A stretch of DNA of 64,000 bases from Agapetus fuscipes (lineage: Eukaryota; Arthropoda; Insecta; Trichoptera; Glossosomatidae): assembly GCA_951799405.1 (NCBI GenBank), contig OX637338.1, positions 3,906,001 to 3,970,000 of the forward strand. Reading direction: 5' to 3'. The position numbers and the translations under genes are program-made. This document shows, in pieces, positions 1 to 10,600 of this stretch (the first letter of the stretch is position 1; each line of letters begins with the position of its first letter). The notes beneath the pieces are model-generated. The model was not told where the DNA came from, made no database searches, and saw nothing but the letters and a program-made list of their open reading frames with translations.

Positions 1-825
1 TAGCCCAGACCCGGCAGGCAAACATACCAGCCAGGGTATGAGGAGACCAGTTGACAGATGACGCCGCATTCCACAGCCGGGCGGATGAAATGAAAGCGAT
101 TAATACCGGCGAGCAGGACTCGGCAGTGATATGAGAATCGGCCCCGACTAACGCTTAATGGGACGAAATTAACTATCCACCAACCTACTTACTATTTTGA
201 CAATATTAACGAAACAATTCTGAGCGAGATTGAAATTAATTAATTTGCTGGGTTTTAAAAAAAACATGTATAGAGGGAGAGATGAATGATAAGGTGGTGG
301 AGTTTGGAAATATGAAGTCGCAAAATATTTCATTTTAAATGAAATGTGCAATTGGTTGTACATATGTAAATGCCAATGCCTAATTCAATAAAACGCAATA
401 AGTTCGAGATAAAATCTTTTGAAAACAATAATAATACAATATTTATAGTGCCGATTTGTGATAAATCACCGCAAGGGCAATATTCAACTTCTCAGAAACA
501 AACATGTTTTCTATCCCAGCCTAAACGCACTTACACCCTCTACGGCCTTAACCTCATGGTGATGTGTCAAAAAACAAACACTAAATACCACGCATGACCA
601 ATGACAGTGTCAACCAAAATTTATAGAGCTGATAAGTGCGTTGTGTTACCTGCATATAGAAGTTACTCTGTTAGGTAACGTTTGCACAAAAGTGTGCTAA
701 AATTTTCTAACCTTCTCATGCGCGTGTTCCTCTTTTATCAGTTAGTTAGTTCACTTTGGTTAGGGACCAAATACCTCCTTTTTTCACAAACCTTACCATT
801 TATATTTTATATTTTTTTGTGGCAT
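1..825. other. intergenic, nothing recognised
   Basis: I see no gene, RNA or repeat with a recognisable family here. The first 170 bases are clearly more GC-rich than the following AT-rich sequence, which may mark the end of a transposon cut by the window edge, but I cannot identify it. The short open frames look like chance. Confidence 0.4.
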
Positions 826-829
826 AAAA

Positions 830-1015
830 AGAAGTGTTGGCAGACCTAGGCTGAGATGGGAGGATGAGTTGAGGAAGGACACAAACCAACTACTGCAGGT
901 GACAGACTGGAAAGCCGCAGTGGTAGACAGGAGGAGTTTGGGGCGAAGGCTGATCATGGAAGCCAAGGGGAGATATAGCTGTAGGGACATCGGAGAAGAA
1001 GAAGGAGAAAAAATC
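830..1015 (+). pseudogene. RTE-type LINE reverse transcriptase C-terminal fragment
   Basis: The + strand reads as the C-terminal tail of RTE-like non-LTR reverse transcriptases. It starts with RSVGRPRLRWEDELRKD, the 'GRPxxRWxD/E' signature near the end of these polyproteins, then DWKAAVVDRRSLGRRL and ends in a Glu-rich tract. No upstream RT domain remains, so this is a dead 5'-truncated copy. The same family occurs on the - strand near 31380-31495. Confidence 0.6.
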
Positions 1016-1450
1016 TGGCATTTATTTGCCACCGTAGATAGTTAATAAAGATGTCATCATATTTCAAGAACACAATTTCTAATATAGAATGAACATTAAA
1101 ACTTTTGGAATTACTAATTCATTCAGTTAACATGTGATCCAAAAAAACTTGCATTGCAAAGCTCTACACAGTATTAGTATCACATAAGTCAGGCATGTTC
1201 CAGGCACATCATGCTCTGTGCACAGTGCACATTTTGTACTGTACACGTTACAATGTTGAGTCAGTGATTTATCGCCGTGGATTATTGTGCATGGTGCATG
1301 TCGGAAGTGGAAACTATCCAGCTGCAGCAAATATTAATTAAAACGGAAGATATTGCCGGAATCCCATGCAAACAATTAATATGCACCGACAATCAAATTG
1401 CATAAGATTGTGTAGTTCTACTTTCAATAGATTTTTCCGCCTGTCGACAT

Positions 1451-1640
1451 ATGTAGGTATATAATGGGGCGTGAATCCCACATACGCCTAATAGATAGGC
1501 AATATATGGTAAAAACGCATTTAATTTTGCGATTGGAGCCAGCGTTTAGCACTTCAGTCAATTTTACAGGAGTTGAAGAAAATATTTATTCTGAAATGGA
1601 TTTGCCTATACCGTATCCACGCGCTTGGTAGGTATGTATA
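1451..1640 (+). repeat. dispersed repeat D1
   Basis: Two blocks here recur elsewhere in the window: the block around 1465-1510 (ending AGGCAATATAT) resembles 17100-17150, and the block around 1530-1630 (…GGAGCC, TTCAGTCAATTT…, then CACGCG) resembles 17645-17770 and 52745-52812. Order and spacing are shared, so this is a dispersed repeat of unknown class. No coding capacity is visible. Confidence 0.4.
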
Positions 1641-1649
1641 GAGAAGGGA

Positions 1650-1765
1650 AAGAGCAAAGGAGAAACCGAGAGAAGTATGGTTGGATCAAATTGGTGAAAC
1701 TGTAAATGAATGGGATATACAAAGCGAATGTTAAAGAAGGGATGTATGAACTTGCTGAATGTTGA
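1650..1765 (+). pseudogene. degenerate RTE LINE 3' fragment
   Basis: Frameshifted remains of the 3' end of the RTE family whose longest copy lies at 46998-47732. The recognisable string is AGAAGTATGGTTGGATCAAA followed by GGTGAAAC, equivalent to the 'RKEWLDQIGE' stretch of that copy. Only DNA-level similarity survives. Confidence 0.4.
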
Positions 1766-1772
1766 TGCTAGC

Positions 1773-1860
1773 TCTTTACTGAGTTGAAAAGTTTATTGAC
1801 TTCACGAAAGACAGGTCACAAAAGGTCCATCCAGTCTTAGACATTTGTTAATCTTTGGTA
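1773..1860 (+). repeat. SINE B tail fragment
   Basis: Matches the body of the tRNA-derived SINE seen whole at 57304-57596: GAGTTGAAAA, then the AAAGACxGGTCAC block and AAGGTCCATCCA in the same order. The tRNA-like head is missing. Confidence 0.5.
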
Positions 1861-1879
1861 TTTGTGCAGAGTTCGCTGA

Positions 1880-3176
1880 TGGAAAACCTCAATCTGTATA
1901 TCATCAATTACTGTTTAATTAATTCCGCTGACTAGTAAATTTTAGATGTCACATTGTGGTAAACGTAAAGATGGTGCTGATACTTAAAAACGTACATAAA
2001 TAACGTATTATGAGGGCGTGGTGTTAAGGTAATATGCGAAACCGCCCCCCGGGGAATCGAACCCACCACCATTAGTCAAAGTTAATTAAATAATTGAACG
2101 AGTGATCAAATTAACGAGCCAACTCATTAATGAATTAAGTAAGTAATTATTCTGTTGATATACAGCGTGTCTACGCCATATATTAATGTTTATTTTGACA
2201 ACTTTCATTTAATTACCACCATTTCAACATGGCCATCTATTCCCGACGGCCGATTCTAACACGTCTTTTGCTCGCCAAACTGTAATTCATTTTAATTCAA
2301 AAATTAGCACTTTTCATTTACTACCAGAGAAACTCAAAGGTTGTAGATTTCAAAACGCTTGTTAGAAAATATAGCTACAACAGAATCGACGTGAATGCTG
2401 TTAACTTTATGGACGAATTTGAATATTTTGTTTACTCGTCAAACGTCACACTTTTATGTTACTAGAGTCCTTAGCAACCAATAACAATATATAAATTTAA
2501 CTAATAATAGACTGCAAAAGCATATTCCCGAAAGCAACTCTTCAATTAACCGCCGGCCGAGTAAGCCTGGCACTCCTAGAAAAAATATTTGTTTGCGCAT
2601 TTTTCCCTAGTACCCCAGCTATGTGACGTCACATTTTTTGTCTATGGAGTTGTGCCGAGTCTATTGTGAGGAACAAACAAATAGATGATCTACCTACCTG
2701 GTTTAATGTAAGAAGATAAAGCCGACAAACCAAATTAATTGAGAAATCAATGTGTGCAACCATCGACCAATGTAAAAAATGGAATATTATTATGTGTTTT
2801 ATTTGATTTCCATAGTTCAATATGCATAAACTATAGAAGGCAATAGTATACGACGAAAAAAGAGATAACAGTGATTTTTGTTAGATAGTCCTCGTTGATG
2901 TTTGTTTGGGAACTGATTGTAATAAGTCCTCGCTGCCGCCCTAAGACAGCAGCAATTTGGTCCGCCAACGGGCTACGCCTGTTTCTATAATATTGATCAA
3001 TTTGCTCAAAGTTTAGTTGAAGCCTTATCTGACGTCGACGACATGCTCTGCTTAAAGGAGTTCAATCTCGTGAAGAGTGCCTGTGATTTTTTCAATTTGC
3101 TTGATGTTTAGTTGAAGTCTTATCTAACGTCTATGACAGGCAACTATGCTCTCTACAATCTCTTGAAGAACGCAAA
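1880..3176. other. intergenic, no gene seen
   Basis: AT-rich sequence without supported coding exons. A short - strand segment at about 2045-2075 resembles a tRNA B box (reverse complement GGGTTCGATTCCCC), which suggests a remnant of a tRNA-derived SINE. The rest shows nothing I recognise. Confidence 0.4.
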
Positions 3177-3508
3177 CGCAAAACGCAACTATACTACACA
3201 TATAGTGTAATTTATTGCTGCGTCATCTACGAAGGGTTTTGCATGTAATGAGTGGAACCTATTTATTTTTACAAGTAAGGGCGCCGGCCTTTCGCCAAAC
3301 CACTTAAGTTAAAGAGTAAGTTTCCCAGCTCTCGATCTCTGGTACTCATTTCTTGTGAATTTACTCATAAACCTTGCCGGTATTTTATTTTAGGTTTTGA
3401 AATACATAATCACCGAAACGCGAAATCATTTCTGACACCCTCGGTGGGATTCAAATTCGAGCTCTCGGCATGGGATTCAAGCACTCTAAAACTGAGCTAT
3501 CGACCGGA
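3177..3508 (-). repeat. SINE A copy (tRNA-derived), near full length
   Basis: On the - strand this begins GGTCGATAGCTCAG (Pol III A-box region) and carries a degenerate B box, then a body containing TTTCGCGTTTCGG, a CCGGCAAGG block, an AAGTGG block and CCTTCG, ending near TTGCGTTTTGCG. Related copies lie at 8368-8650, 13457-13778, 13795-14072, 15786-16127, 38589-38795 and 56381-56472. The ~330 bp length and tRNA-like head identify a SINE. Confidence 0.75.
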
Positions 3509-3924
3509 AAATATCTGTGATGTTGTTGTATTAAACGTAGAGAAATGTGGTAGAAAAACAGACACACATATTGAACAAATAAACGAATAAAAAGCCTAAA
3601 TCTGAAAAAATCCCGTTTCGACCGCACAAAAGTCAGAGTTGCGCGGCTTTCAGACGTTAATAAACCCTTTACCCTCAGCTGTTTACGGACGCGCTCATTA
3701 ACATTTCAAATCGCGGGCGGATTTCCGCTGCGACTTTACGATTCCGCCGAATCTCTTTCGTGCCGGATTCCGCGTCGCGTTTTTCCGCAGAGGATTCCGC
3801 GTGCCGTCTGCCTTGCCTCATCCTACCGACGGAGAATCACAAATGGCGCTGTAGGTTATTTATTCAATGCAGAGCGGGTCACAGAGACACTATGGGCACA
3901 CATTACCTGGCTTTGGCCATTTCT

Positions 3925-4089
3925 GAAGCGCAATTCTACTTAATTCCTTACACTTTGGATATCAATCCAAGTCGGAGCTTGCGAAAGAACTCCTTAGATA
4001 AAAAAAAAATCACACTTATTTTTGGACACGAATCGCTAACACGTCGCTTTAAAGTCGTAAGGAATTTACGTATGGCAAAATAACGCTCC
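3925..4089. mobile_element. MITE D2, older copy
   Basis: Terminal inverted repeats pair GAAGCGCAATTCTAC…ATTCCTTAC with GTAAGGAATTTAC…AACGCTCC. The interior (GGATATCAATCCAxGTCGG, then TTTTTGGACACxAATCGCT) matches the better preserved copy at 52048-52219. The 107-aa frame crossing it at 3760-4083 is therefore not evidence for a gene. Confidence 0.6.
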
Positions 4090-4109
4090 TGGGCCTGCAT
4101 ATTCAAAAA

Positions 4110-4420
4110 GTCTCACAGTATCTATTTGAGAAATGTGAAGCAATGAAAAATGGCGGCACTTAGACAGCTAATCTCATAAAGCTTATATGAAAACGTATCT
4201 ACAGATATCAGCTGTATACGCATCGCCATGTTTTATGGCTTGCTATCTTTAAAAACGATACGGTAAGATCTAGCGACGCCTGTTGGATAGGTACTTAGTT
4301 CTAGATGTGGACGCACCACTCGCACAGTCCGCTATCTTGTAAAAATCGACGTGTAAACAGCTGATACACGTTGTATGGTACAGCGATCAGCTGTTTATAA
4401 GCCGCCATGTTGTATTATAT
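4110..4420. mobile_element. diverged M1-type MITE sequence
   Basis: It contains the M1 hallmarks TATCTATTTGA, AATGGCGGC, CAGCTGAT/ATCAGCTG, CGCCATGTTTTAT and ACGGTAAGATCTA, in the order found in the clean M1 copies at 21063-21263 and 31498-31700. Two partial units seem to lie end to end, so this may be a nested or rearranged pair. The ends are not resolved. Confidence 0.45.
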
Positions 4421-4542
4421 CTTTGTAGCGCAGCATATCTATATTATTAAGATTTTACTTGATTTTGTTGTACTCATATTATTGCTGCTCGGAGAGAGAA
4501 AGATCTGCAACATAATATTATGCGGCCAACTTCATCCCAGCC

Positions 4543-5300
4543 TGTTGTAAGGGATGGAGTAGGGAAGCTTGAGGGCCAAGGGTAGTGAGGATTTTCCCCT
4601 CCAGGGTGAGATCAGCTGCCCAAATTGTATAAAAGGCCAACCAGTGGACGAACTCGTCAGTTGAGAAGGATCCTATGGGCTCCAACCCACCTTCTCTCTC
4701 CCCCCGACGTCATAATGCTTCTGTGCCAGGACATACATGACTGAAGGGGTTATTTGATGTTTATCATATATCACACAATCCTTGAGCAAATAGGCCGAGC
4801 AAGCTTCTTTTCTAGGACTTCTCACACCTATGGCTCACCTCCCTGTACCCCCTGAGCGACTAGGCCGAGCAAGCTTCTTTTCTAGGACTTCTCACCCCTA
4901 TAGCTCACCCCTTTTTACCTCCTGAACAACAGGGACAAGCGAGCTTCCTTTCTGGGACAACTTGGACCTAAGGTTCATCCTTCCACACCTCACAAGCAAG
5001 GCAGCGTGCTTTCTTGACCTCCTTGGCTTACGGGTGGAACCCTTTCCCTCTTTATCACAATTATAATCATTATCCTATTGTCAAAGGGTAATTAATAATG
5101 CTCACGCCTGTGACTGGCGAAAATATGCATAGTATGACCTGCTTGAGGTCATTCTCTTTCATTGTAATTATCATAATATTGTAAGGGGTTGGTTTCCCCG
5201 CAATTTCCCTTATCATGGGATGATAACATACTGTATTGTTAACTGATCTATTATTGTTCTGCTTACTGTTTTATATGCTTTGATGCTGTACATTTTTATA
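4543..5300 (+). other. candidate solo LTR or promoter-bearing repeat
   Basis: GC-richer than its flanks. It contains a TATA box (TATAAAAGG, 4629-4637) followed about 25 bases later by TCGTCAGTTGAG, a good arthropod initiator (TCAGT). Downstream, 4779-5040 holds about 3.5 imperfect tandem units of ~70 bp built on AAGCTTCTTTTCTAGGACTT. TATA plus initiator plus tandem leader repeats would fit a solo LTR, but no TG…CA boundaries or target duplication could be fixed. Confidence 0.3.
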
Positions 5301-5805
5301 TTCAATTGAACTCACGAATTAAATGTAAATGAGGCAAAGAATGAATAAATGATATCGCTTACGATGGGATCTGAATCTTTCAATCAATACTCGAACCCAC
5401 AAGTATATTTCAGAACCCACGCCCTGTCTATCTCGCGATGATAGAGGAAAAGTTAAATCCTCATCATTACACGGCGCTTTACATCTTAAAATAAATACGG
5501 CAATGTCTACCGACGCCCGTTGAGACTTCAGTCGCTGGTTGTATATTGAAAGAAGATCATGTAAGAACATGAGAAACAGAAAAGTGGAAAAATTAACTGG
5601 TTTCTGTGCAGCAGTGAAGAGAATAGTGTTACAAACGTCTGAACCTTCCCTGAAAAGGAAACAACAGTCGCAGACCGTGCAGAATTGGAGTTCAAGCCTT
5701 TTAAACAATTTAGAGCACCATTCTGTTTTTTGTTAGTTTTTGATGTCCATACATATTATAATTTGTTGATTTTAAAAATGTAATTTGTTGTGTATGTTCC
5801 TTGAC

Positions 5806-6040
5806 TTATAGGTTGGTATGCGGCTGACCACCCATACTGTAAAAAATGTTTCACTTTTACAATGTCACCCCTGTTTCAGGGAAGGTCGGCAAGACTTATG
5901 TTCATTTGAGATTGGGTTTTTATATTGTAGATCCACATGCGGCATGTGTGAGCGCGAAATTATACGTGTCTGCTTGTGGGAATGCATTTAATATGAATCT
6001 CAATTGATACATACCTTTGCAACTTAGATTTGATTTAGAT
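5806..6040 (+). repeat. R repeat, + copy
   Basis: R is the most abundant repeat here (~260 bp). It starts CTTGACTTATAGGTTGGTAT, continues with GGCTGACCACCCATACTG, CAATGTCACCCCTGTTTCAG and GGGAAGGTCGGCAA, has a middle CATTTGTAAGCGCGAA block, and ends TTTGCAACTTAGATT with a short tandem ATTATAG/ATTAG tail. The simple-repeat 3' tail suggests a retroposed element (SINE-like), but I see no convincing Pol III boxes. Confidence 0.7.
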
Positions 6041-6385
6041 TTAAATTTTGATTTTCTATGTATTCTGACAAAGTAATGAGCAATGACAGAGTAAATGAAA
6101 TAATTTTAAATACAACTTTTGACAATTAATTTTCTCACCCAACATGGTATTGCATTACCATCTGCCTTTTTGGTGTCCTCCTATATGTATGTGTACCTAC
6201 AAGTTTAGCATTCAGTGCCTCAAATACAAAACATTACGTTTAAACTAACCCACAGCGTTTACCAAAAACAGTACGATCACTTCGGACGCTCTTTCATTTT
6301 GCATAATTTTTTGACAAACGCTTAAGTTGAGTTTACTGGTAAATCTTTGGTACTGTGCTGGGTTTACGACTACCCGTACTTAGCG

Positions 6386-7014
6386 GTTCTATGGTAGAAT
6401 GACACAGGGAAAAACGACACATGACAGAACAACATAATGTTAGTACATCACATGATAAAACATCTCATATATAAAAAACTACCATAACATATAGGGCACA
6501 TGAAAAAATATCACTTGACAAAACAACACAACACAGAAAACACCATAAACTTCATGACAAGAAAGTGAGACATGAGAAACACGAGAAAATGGAACTCGCA
6601 TGCATATGTATATTATTTGGTAAAGCTGATAAAAAAATAGCTCCCTCGATTATCATTATTAGATAAAAAAAAAAAACTAACTAAGGTGCACATAAAGAGC
6701 AATTTCTTACCGCGTTATGCTGTGTTGTTTTGTCAAGTGATGTTTTTTCATGTGTCTTTATGATATGTTCTGTTTTAAGTATGTGATGTTTTATCATGTG
6801 ATGTTGTGTCATGTGTTGTACGTCCATTGGGATGTTTTATCATGTGTTGTTCTGTCATGTGTTTTGTCACTGTGCCGTTATGTCATGTGATGTACTGTAA
6901 TTGTGATGTTCTATCATGTGTCGTTACGTCATGTATTTTTTCTGTCATGCGTCGTTATGTATCGTGTCGTTTTGTCACTGTACCGTTTTGTCACTGTGTC
7001 GTTGTAACCAGTCT
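6386..7014. mobile_element. foldback element copy 1
   Basis: The left arm (6400-6590) is rich in TGACA/ACATCACATGA units and the right arm (6715-7010) in their complements (TCATGTGATGTT, TGTCATGTG, TTTTGTCACTGTG), so the two halves can fold on each other. The centre (~6600-6710) is AT-rich. CCGTACTTAGCG flanks both sides (6374-6385 and 7015-7026), a 12 bp direct repeat consistent with a target duplication. No transposase frame is present. Confidence 0.7.
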
Positions 7015-7026
7015 CCGTACTTAGCG

Positions 7027-8243
7027 TGTGGCTTGTCCTCTGGCTGAGCCCAGCAGGGGTTTCCTGTCGTAAAGAAGCGGCGGAATGGCGCGCCCAGCTT
7101 GCATGGAGATTAGGCTCTCTCCCCATGCAGAAACAAACACCCGCCAAGGTTCAGTGCGGAGTCTGCGTGCAAAACAAGGGATCATCCTGGGATTAGAGAC
7201 GGAACAAAGATGGCTGCACTGTCTAATGTTGCATGAGTCAAATGGGTTTATACAAAATTTAGACTGTAGGTCTGTTCACAAATCTCATGTGGCACGAAAA
7301 AGTGCAATAGATATGAGAGGCATAGAACCAAGACTGCAGTTTAGGTTTTTTTTTTAATCGAAAATGAGACGAATAAGAGATACTCGGGTATAGAAATGAT
7401 TAGAAAATTGTATCCTGTATTACCATGTATTTTTTTCACTTACAAAAAATATGGTAGATTGCACCTTTGTTTTCTTGAAAATCAATGACAATTCGTATAT
7501 TATTTTTTGCTTTACATTTGGAATAGAAAAAAATGACATTCTGATCTCTTAATGATAGGACTATTCTTTGATTTTTTTTTCAAAAAAGAGCATTCCGTAA
7601 ATACATCAGTTATAAGAAATAGAATAAAAACATATGAAAAAACATCGCAATAAAATATTTTTGGGGCCATGGAATAAAGCGATTTCATCCTTCAAGTATT
7701 TCATAAGTTTCGAAAAACTTTGATCTTTCAATGATTTGTAGTTCTTCTCTCACCGCGCTCCACAGCTTCCTTCTAATCTTCTTCCAGAACTTAGCATCAC
7801 TGTGACCCGAGTATAAGACATCGCGTAAAATTCACCTTGATTGCGTTAATACAAAAATGTATTGAATAAACGACTGCACTCCTGGAGAGCGATTTAGTTT
7901 TCATACTTTTTTGATTTACGCAATCGGGGGGAATTTTACGTAGTGTTTTATACTGAAATCTACATGTGCATAGATACATAATGATATGTAGCATATTCAC
8001 ATATAATGTAGAAAGTAGGTGGGGTATGTGTAAGGGTAGTGTACAAGGGGGTGCGGAAGAGAGGGGGGCTCATGATTTTCTTCTGTGATAGTAATCGCCG
8101 AGCAACTACAGACAGTTCGTTGGTTTTTATTCATCTACCAAAACTGGTGAGTCCTAATGAAAAATGTGTATAAAAAATTCTCCATTGTTGCTTGCTTGCA
8201 ATCTTGAAAACGAGAACGAGCGCGCTTCAAATTTTTTTTCGCG
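7027..8243. other. intergenic, nothing recognised
   Basis: The part to about 7330 is GC-richer and opens a 90-codon frame, but it shows no known motif. The rest is AT-rich with poly-A and poly-T tracts and no supported gene or repeat family. Confidence 0.35.
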
Positions 8244-8330
8244 GTTTGAAATAAACATCGAAACGGGAAATCATTTTATACACTCTCCGTGGGGTTCAAA
8301 CCCGAGCCCTCGGTTTGGAATGCAAGTCTT
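8244..8330 (-). repeat. SINE A fragment, head-to-head with the next copy
   Basis: The 5' part of SINE A in reverse orientation: on the - strand the B box is GGGTTTGAACCCC, followed by the gap-plus-TTTCCCGTTTCG block. It faces the + copy starting at 8368, so the two heads form an inverted pair. Confidence 0.6.
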
Positions 8331-8367
8331 CTATACTCTACTCTTAGAGACTCAAAATTATTCAAAG

Positions 8368-8650
8368 CGTCCGGTCGATAGCTCATTTGGTAGAGCGCTT
8401 GCATTCCATGCCGAGAACTAGGGCTCGAATCCCACCGAAGGTGTCAGAAATGATTTTTCGTTTCCGTGATTATTTCAAAACCAAAATAAAATACTAGCAA
8501 GGTTCACTCAATCTTCACAAGAAATGAGAACCAGCCCCCCGGAAGCTGGGAAACCTTTAAAAATAAAAACTTTCCCTCACCACATGCGACCCCTTCGGGA
8601 AGAACGCAACAATGAGATTTTACTCTATATGTGTAGCTTAGTTGCGTAAT
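8368..8650 (+). repeat. SINE A copy
   Basis: Begins CCGGTCGATAGCTCATTTGG (A box), then TTGCATTCCATGCCGAGAAC and B box GGCTCGAATCCCACC, then the SINE A body with GCAAGGTTCACTCA, GAAGCTGGGAAACC, ACATGCGACCCCTTCGGG and GTGTAGCTTAGTTGCG. Part of the body is deleted (the stretch with the AAGTGGTTGGCG block). Confidence 0.75.
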
Positions 8651-9485
8651 ATATACCTAAGCGAGACTTATTATTACACTAGTACAAATACACAACCACA
8701 CAACATCCTGCATATTCGCAAAAAGACTTGTGCAAACAGTGCTTTGCCAAAACTTTTGTAACTTGTGATAGACTACAATTTTTTTCCGTGTTCTGTTGAT
8801 GTCTTTACAAATAAATAAAATAATAACACTTAAATTTTTATAATGAATATCTCTTGTGGTTTAGTTTATTGTGTCTGTGGTCTATCTTGGGGAGCTGTCC
8901 CGTCAGTCGCTGGTCGTTACTTGCTCAAGCTGCCGTGAGATGTCGCAATATCCCGCGCAGGAGACTGATTACTCCCCCGGGCCGCGGTTTGAATCCTCGC
9001 TACATCCAGACTCTAATCCTTTATTTATATTCCCACATACGCTGCCTGCCACCTGGCGGCGGATCTGCAATATCTGCAACCGAACGTCACACGAAAAACT
9101 ATTTCGATACTTTAAAAGGTAAAATGGAATAAGTGATATACGAACCTCACTGTTCTAATGAGCTCCATTCATTAATACCTCCCCTTCGCATTTCATAAAA
9201 ACAAACTCGTAGTATGACTCTCATTCATCCCTTTGCAGTCGATCTCAAAACTATGAGAACTTGACGTGTTCACGACTCATTCCTTTGCCAAACTGCTCGT
9301 TTATAGAATGGTCTGCCAGTGTATGTGTTCCCTTCCAATTTTAATCCAGTTTTATTCAAAACCAACATCAATCGCCACTTCCTTGCACGCCCCACGACAG
9401 AAGCAACAATTCAAGCAACACCTCTATGGCACTCTTCCAGGGTGACATAGACCCCTTAAGACTTTCAAGAAATATATAAGACTAA
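8651..9485. other. intergenic, nothing recognised
   Basis: A GC-richer block at 8870-9070 keeps open frames in two phases and has a GGTTTGAATCCTCGC string that resembles a Pol III B box, so it may be another tRNA-derived SINE. This is not secure. No gene is supported. Confidence 0.3.
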
Positions 9486-10600
9486 GATAGACTAAGTGTG
9501 TATTGCTATAAAAATAAAATCGACATCAATGTGTCCAAATGTGCTCTTTTAACATTTTCTCGCAAAAACACCCTTATAACACACTCTTATTCCATAAATG
9601 GTTTGTTATTGAAAAAAGTTGATAGTGTGAGAGATCTGGGAGTTTTATTAGATTCCAAATTGACGTATGACAAGCATATTGACTCAATTACCTCCAAAGC
9701 TTACCGAATGTTGGGTTTTATCATCCGCACCGGTAAACAATTTAATAATATCAACACTTTAAAAACACTATACCTTTCACATATACGCCCTCATTTAGAA
9801 TTTTGTACTCCAATATGGAATCCGCACTACAAAATTCACACTAACCATATTGAAAATATTCAAAAGATTTTTGTTAAATATTTAGAGAAACGACAATACA
9901 TTGAACACACCGACTATAAATCTTCCATAGAATTTTTCAATATTAACACACTACAAGATAGAAGGACTTACTTTGATCAATTACTTTTGTACAAAATATG
10001 CAATAATACAATTGACTCCCCTGATTTGTTATGTAACATATCATTTCTTATACCAAACAGACATACCCGCTCGCAAAATTTATTTCACCTACCCATTTGT
10101 CATACCAATTACCGATACCACTCAACTTTATTCAGAATACAGCGTGACTATAACCAAAATTTCAAAAATTTAGATATTTTCCATGACTCATTAACAACCT
10201 TTCGCAATAAATTGAGATATTTTTCAACTCTGTCCCCTAACTCCCTCAATCAAGCTCCTTCACTTACGTAATAATCCCTCCTTTTCCTCATTCCTTTCCA
10301 CTTTACTTTTACTTTTAATTTTATTTTTTTACACCTTGTTTCTTTTTTTTCTTTTCTGTTGCTTGTCAACTTGTGTCTTTTTGCTTTTTGTTTTTTGTTT
10401 TGCTCTCTTTTTCTTTTTATTTTCTTGCCTTCTCAATTTTCTATTATATGTCAATACTAGCTCAGCATACTGATCAAATTATTATTCTATCTCTTTAATT
10501 TTAAATAGAAGAAACAATTTTGGCTTATATTAATTTTAAGAACACCATTGTAATTACTTTTTATAAAGCTGTAGTTTTCTCAAATAAATAAATAAATAAG
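9486..10600 (+). pseudogene. 5'-truncated jockey-like LINE, RT C-terminal part and 3' tail
   Basis: The frame 9498-10271 (257 aa) is the C-terminal end of a non-LTR reverse transcriptase. INVSKCALLTF matches the 'INxxKT/Kxxxx(F)' block, VRDLGVLLDSKLTYDKHI is the classic jockey-clade VKYLGVxLDxxLxxxxHI motif, and LKTLYLSHIRPHLEFCTPIWNP is the following thumb region. The catalytic FADD box and endonuclease are absent. The frame ends in a stop, followed by a pyrimidine-rich 3' UTR and an (AAATA)n tail at 10583-10600, the usual 3' end of such elements. It is probably immobile; the intact frame suggests it is not very old. Confidence 0.8.

Noticed and set aside
3760..4083. 107-aa + strand open frame.
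   Set aside because: Its second half lies in MITE D2, which recurs at 52048-52219; no protein motif.
5319..5708. 129-aa - strand open frame.
   Set aside because: No family, no splice context and odd composition; another frame is open on the opposite strand. Probably chance.
8368..8440. tRNA gene candidate from A and B boxes.
   Set aside because: It continues into the shared SINE A body and the stems are decayed; it is a SINE head, as are the similar sites at 13700-13778, 16050-16127, 55690-55762 and 57304-57375.
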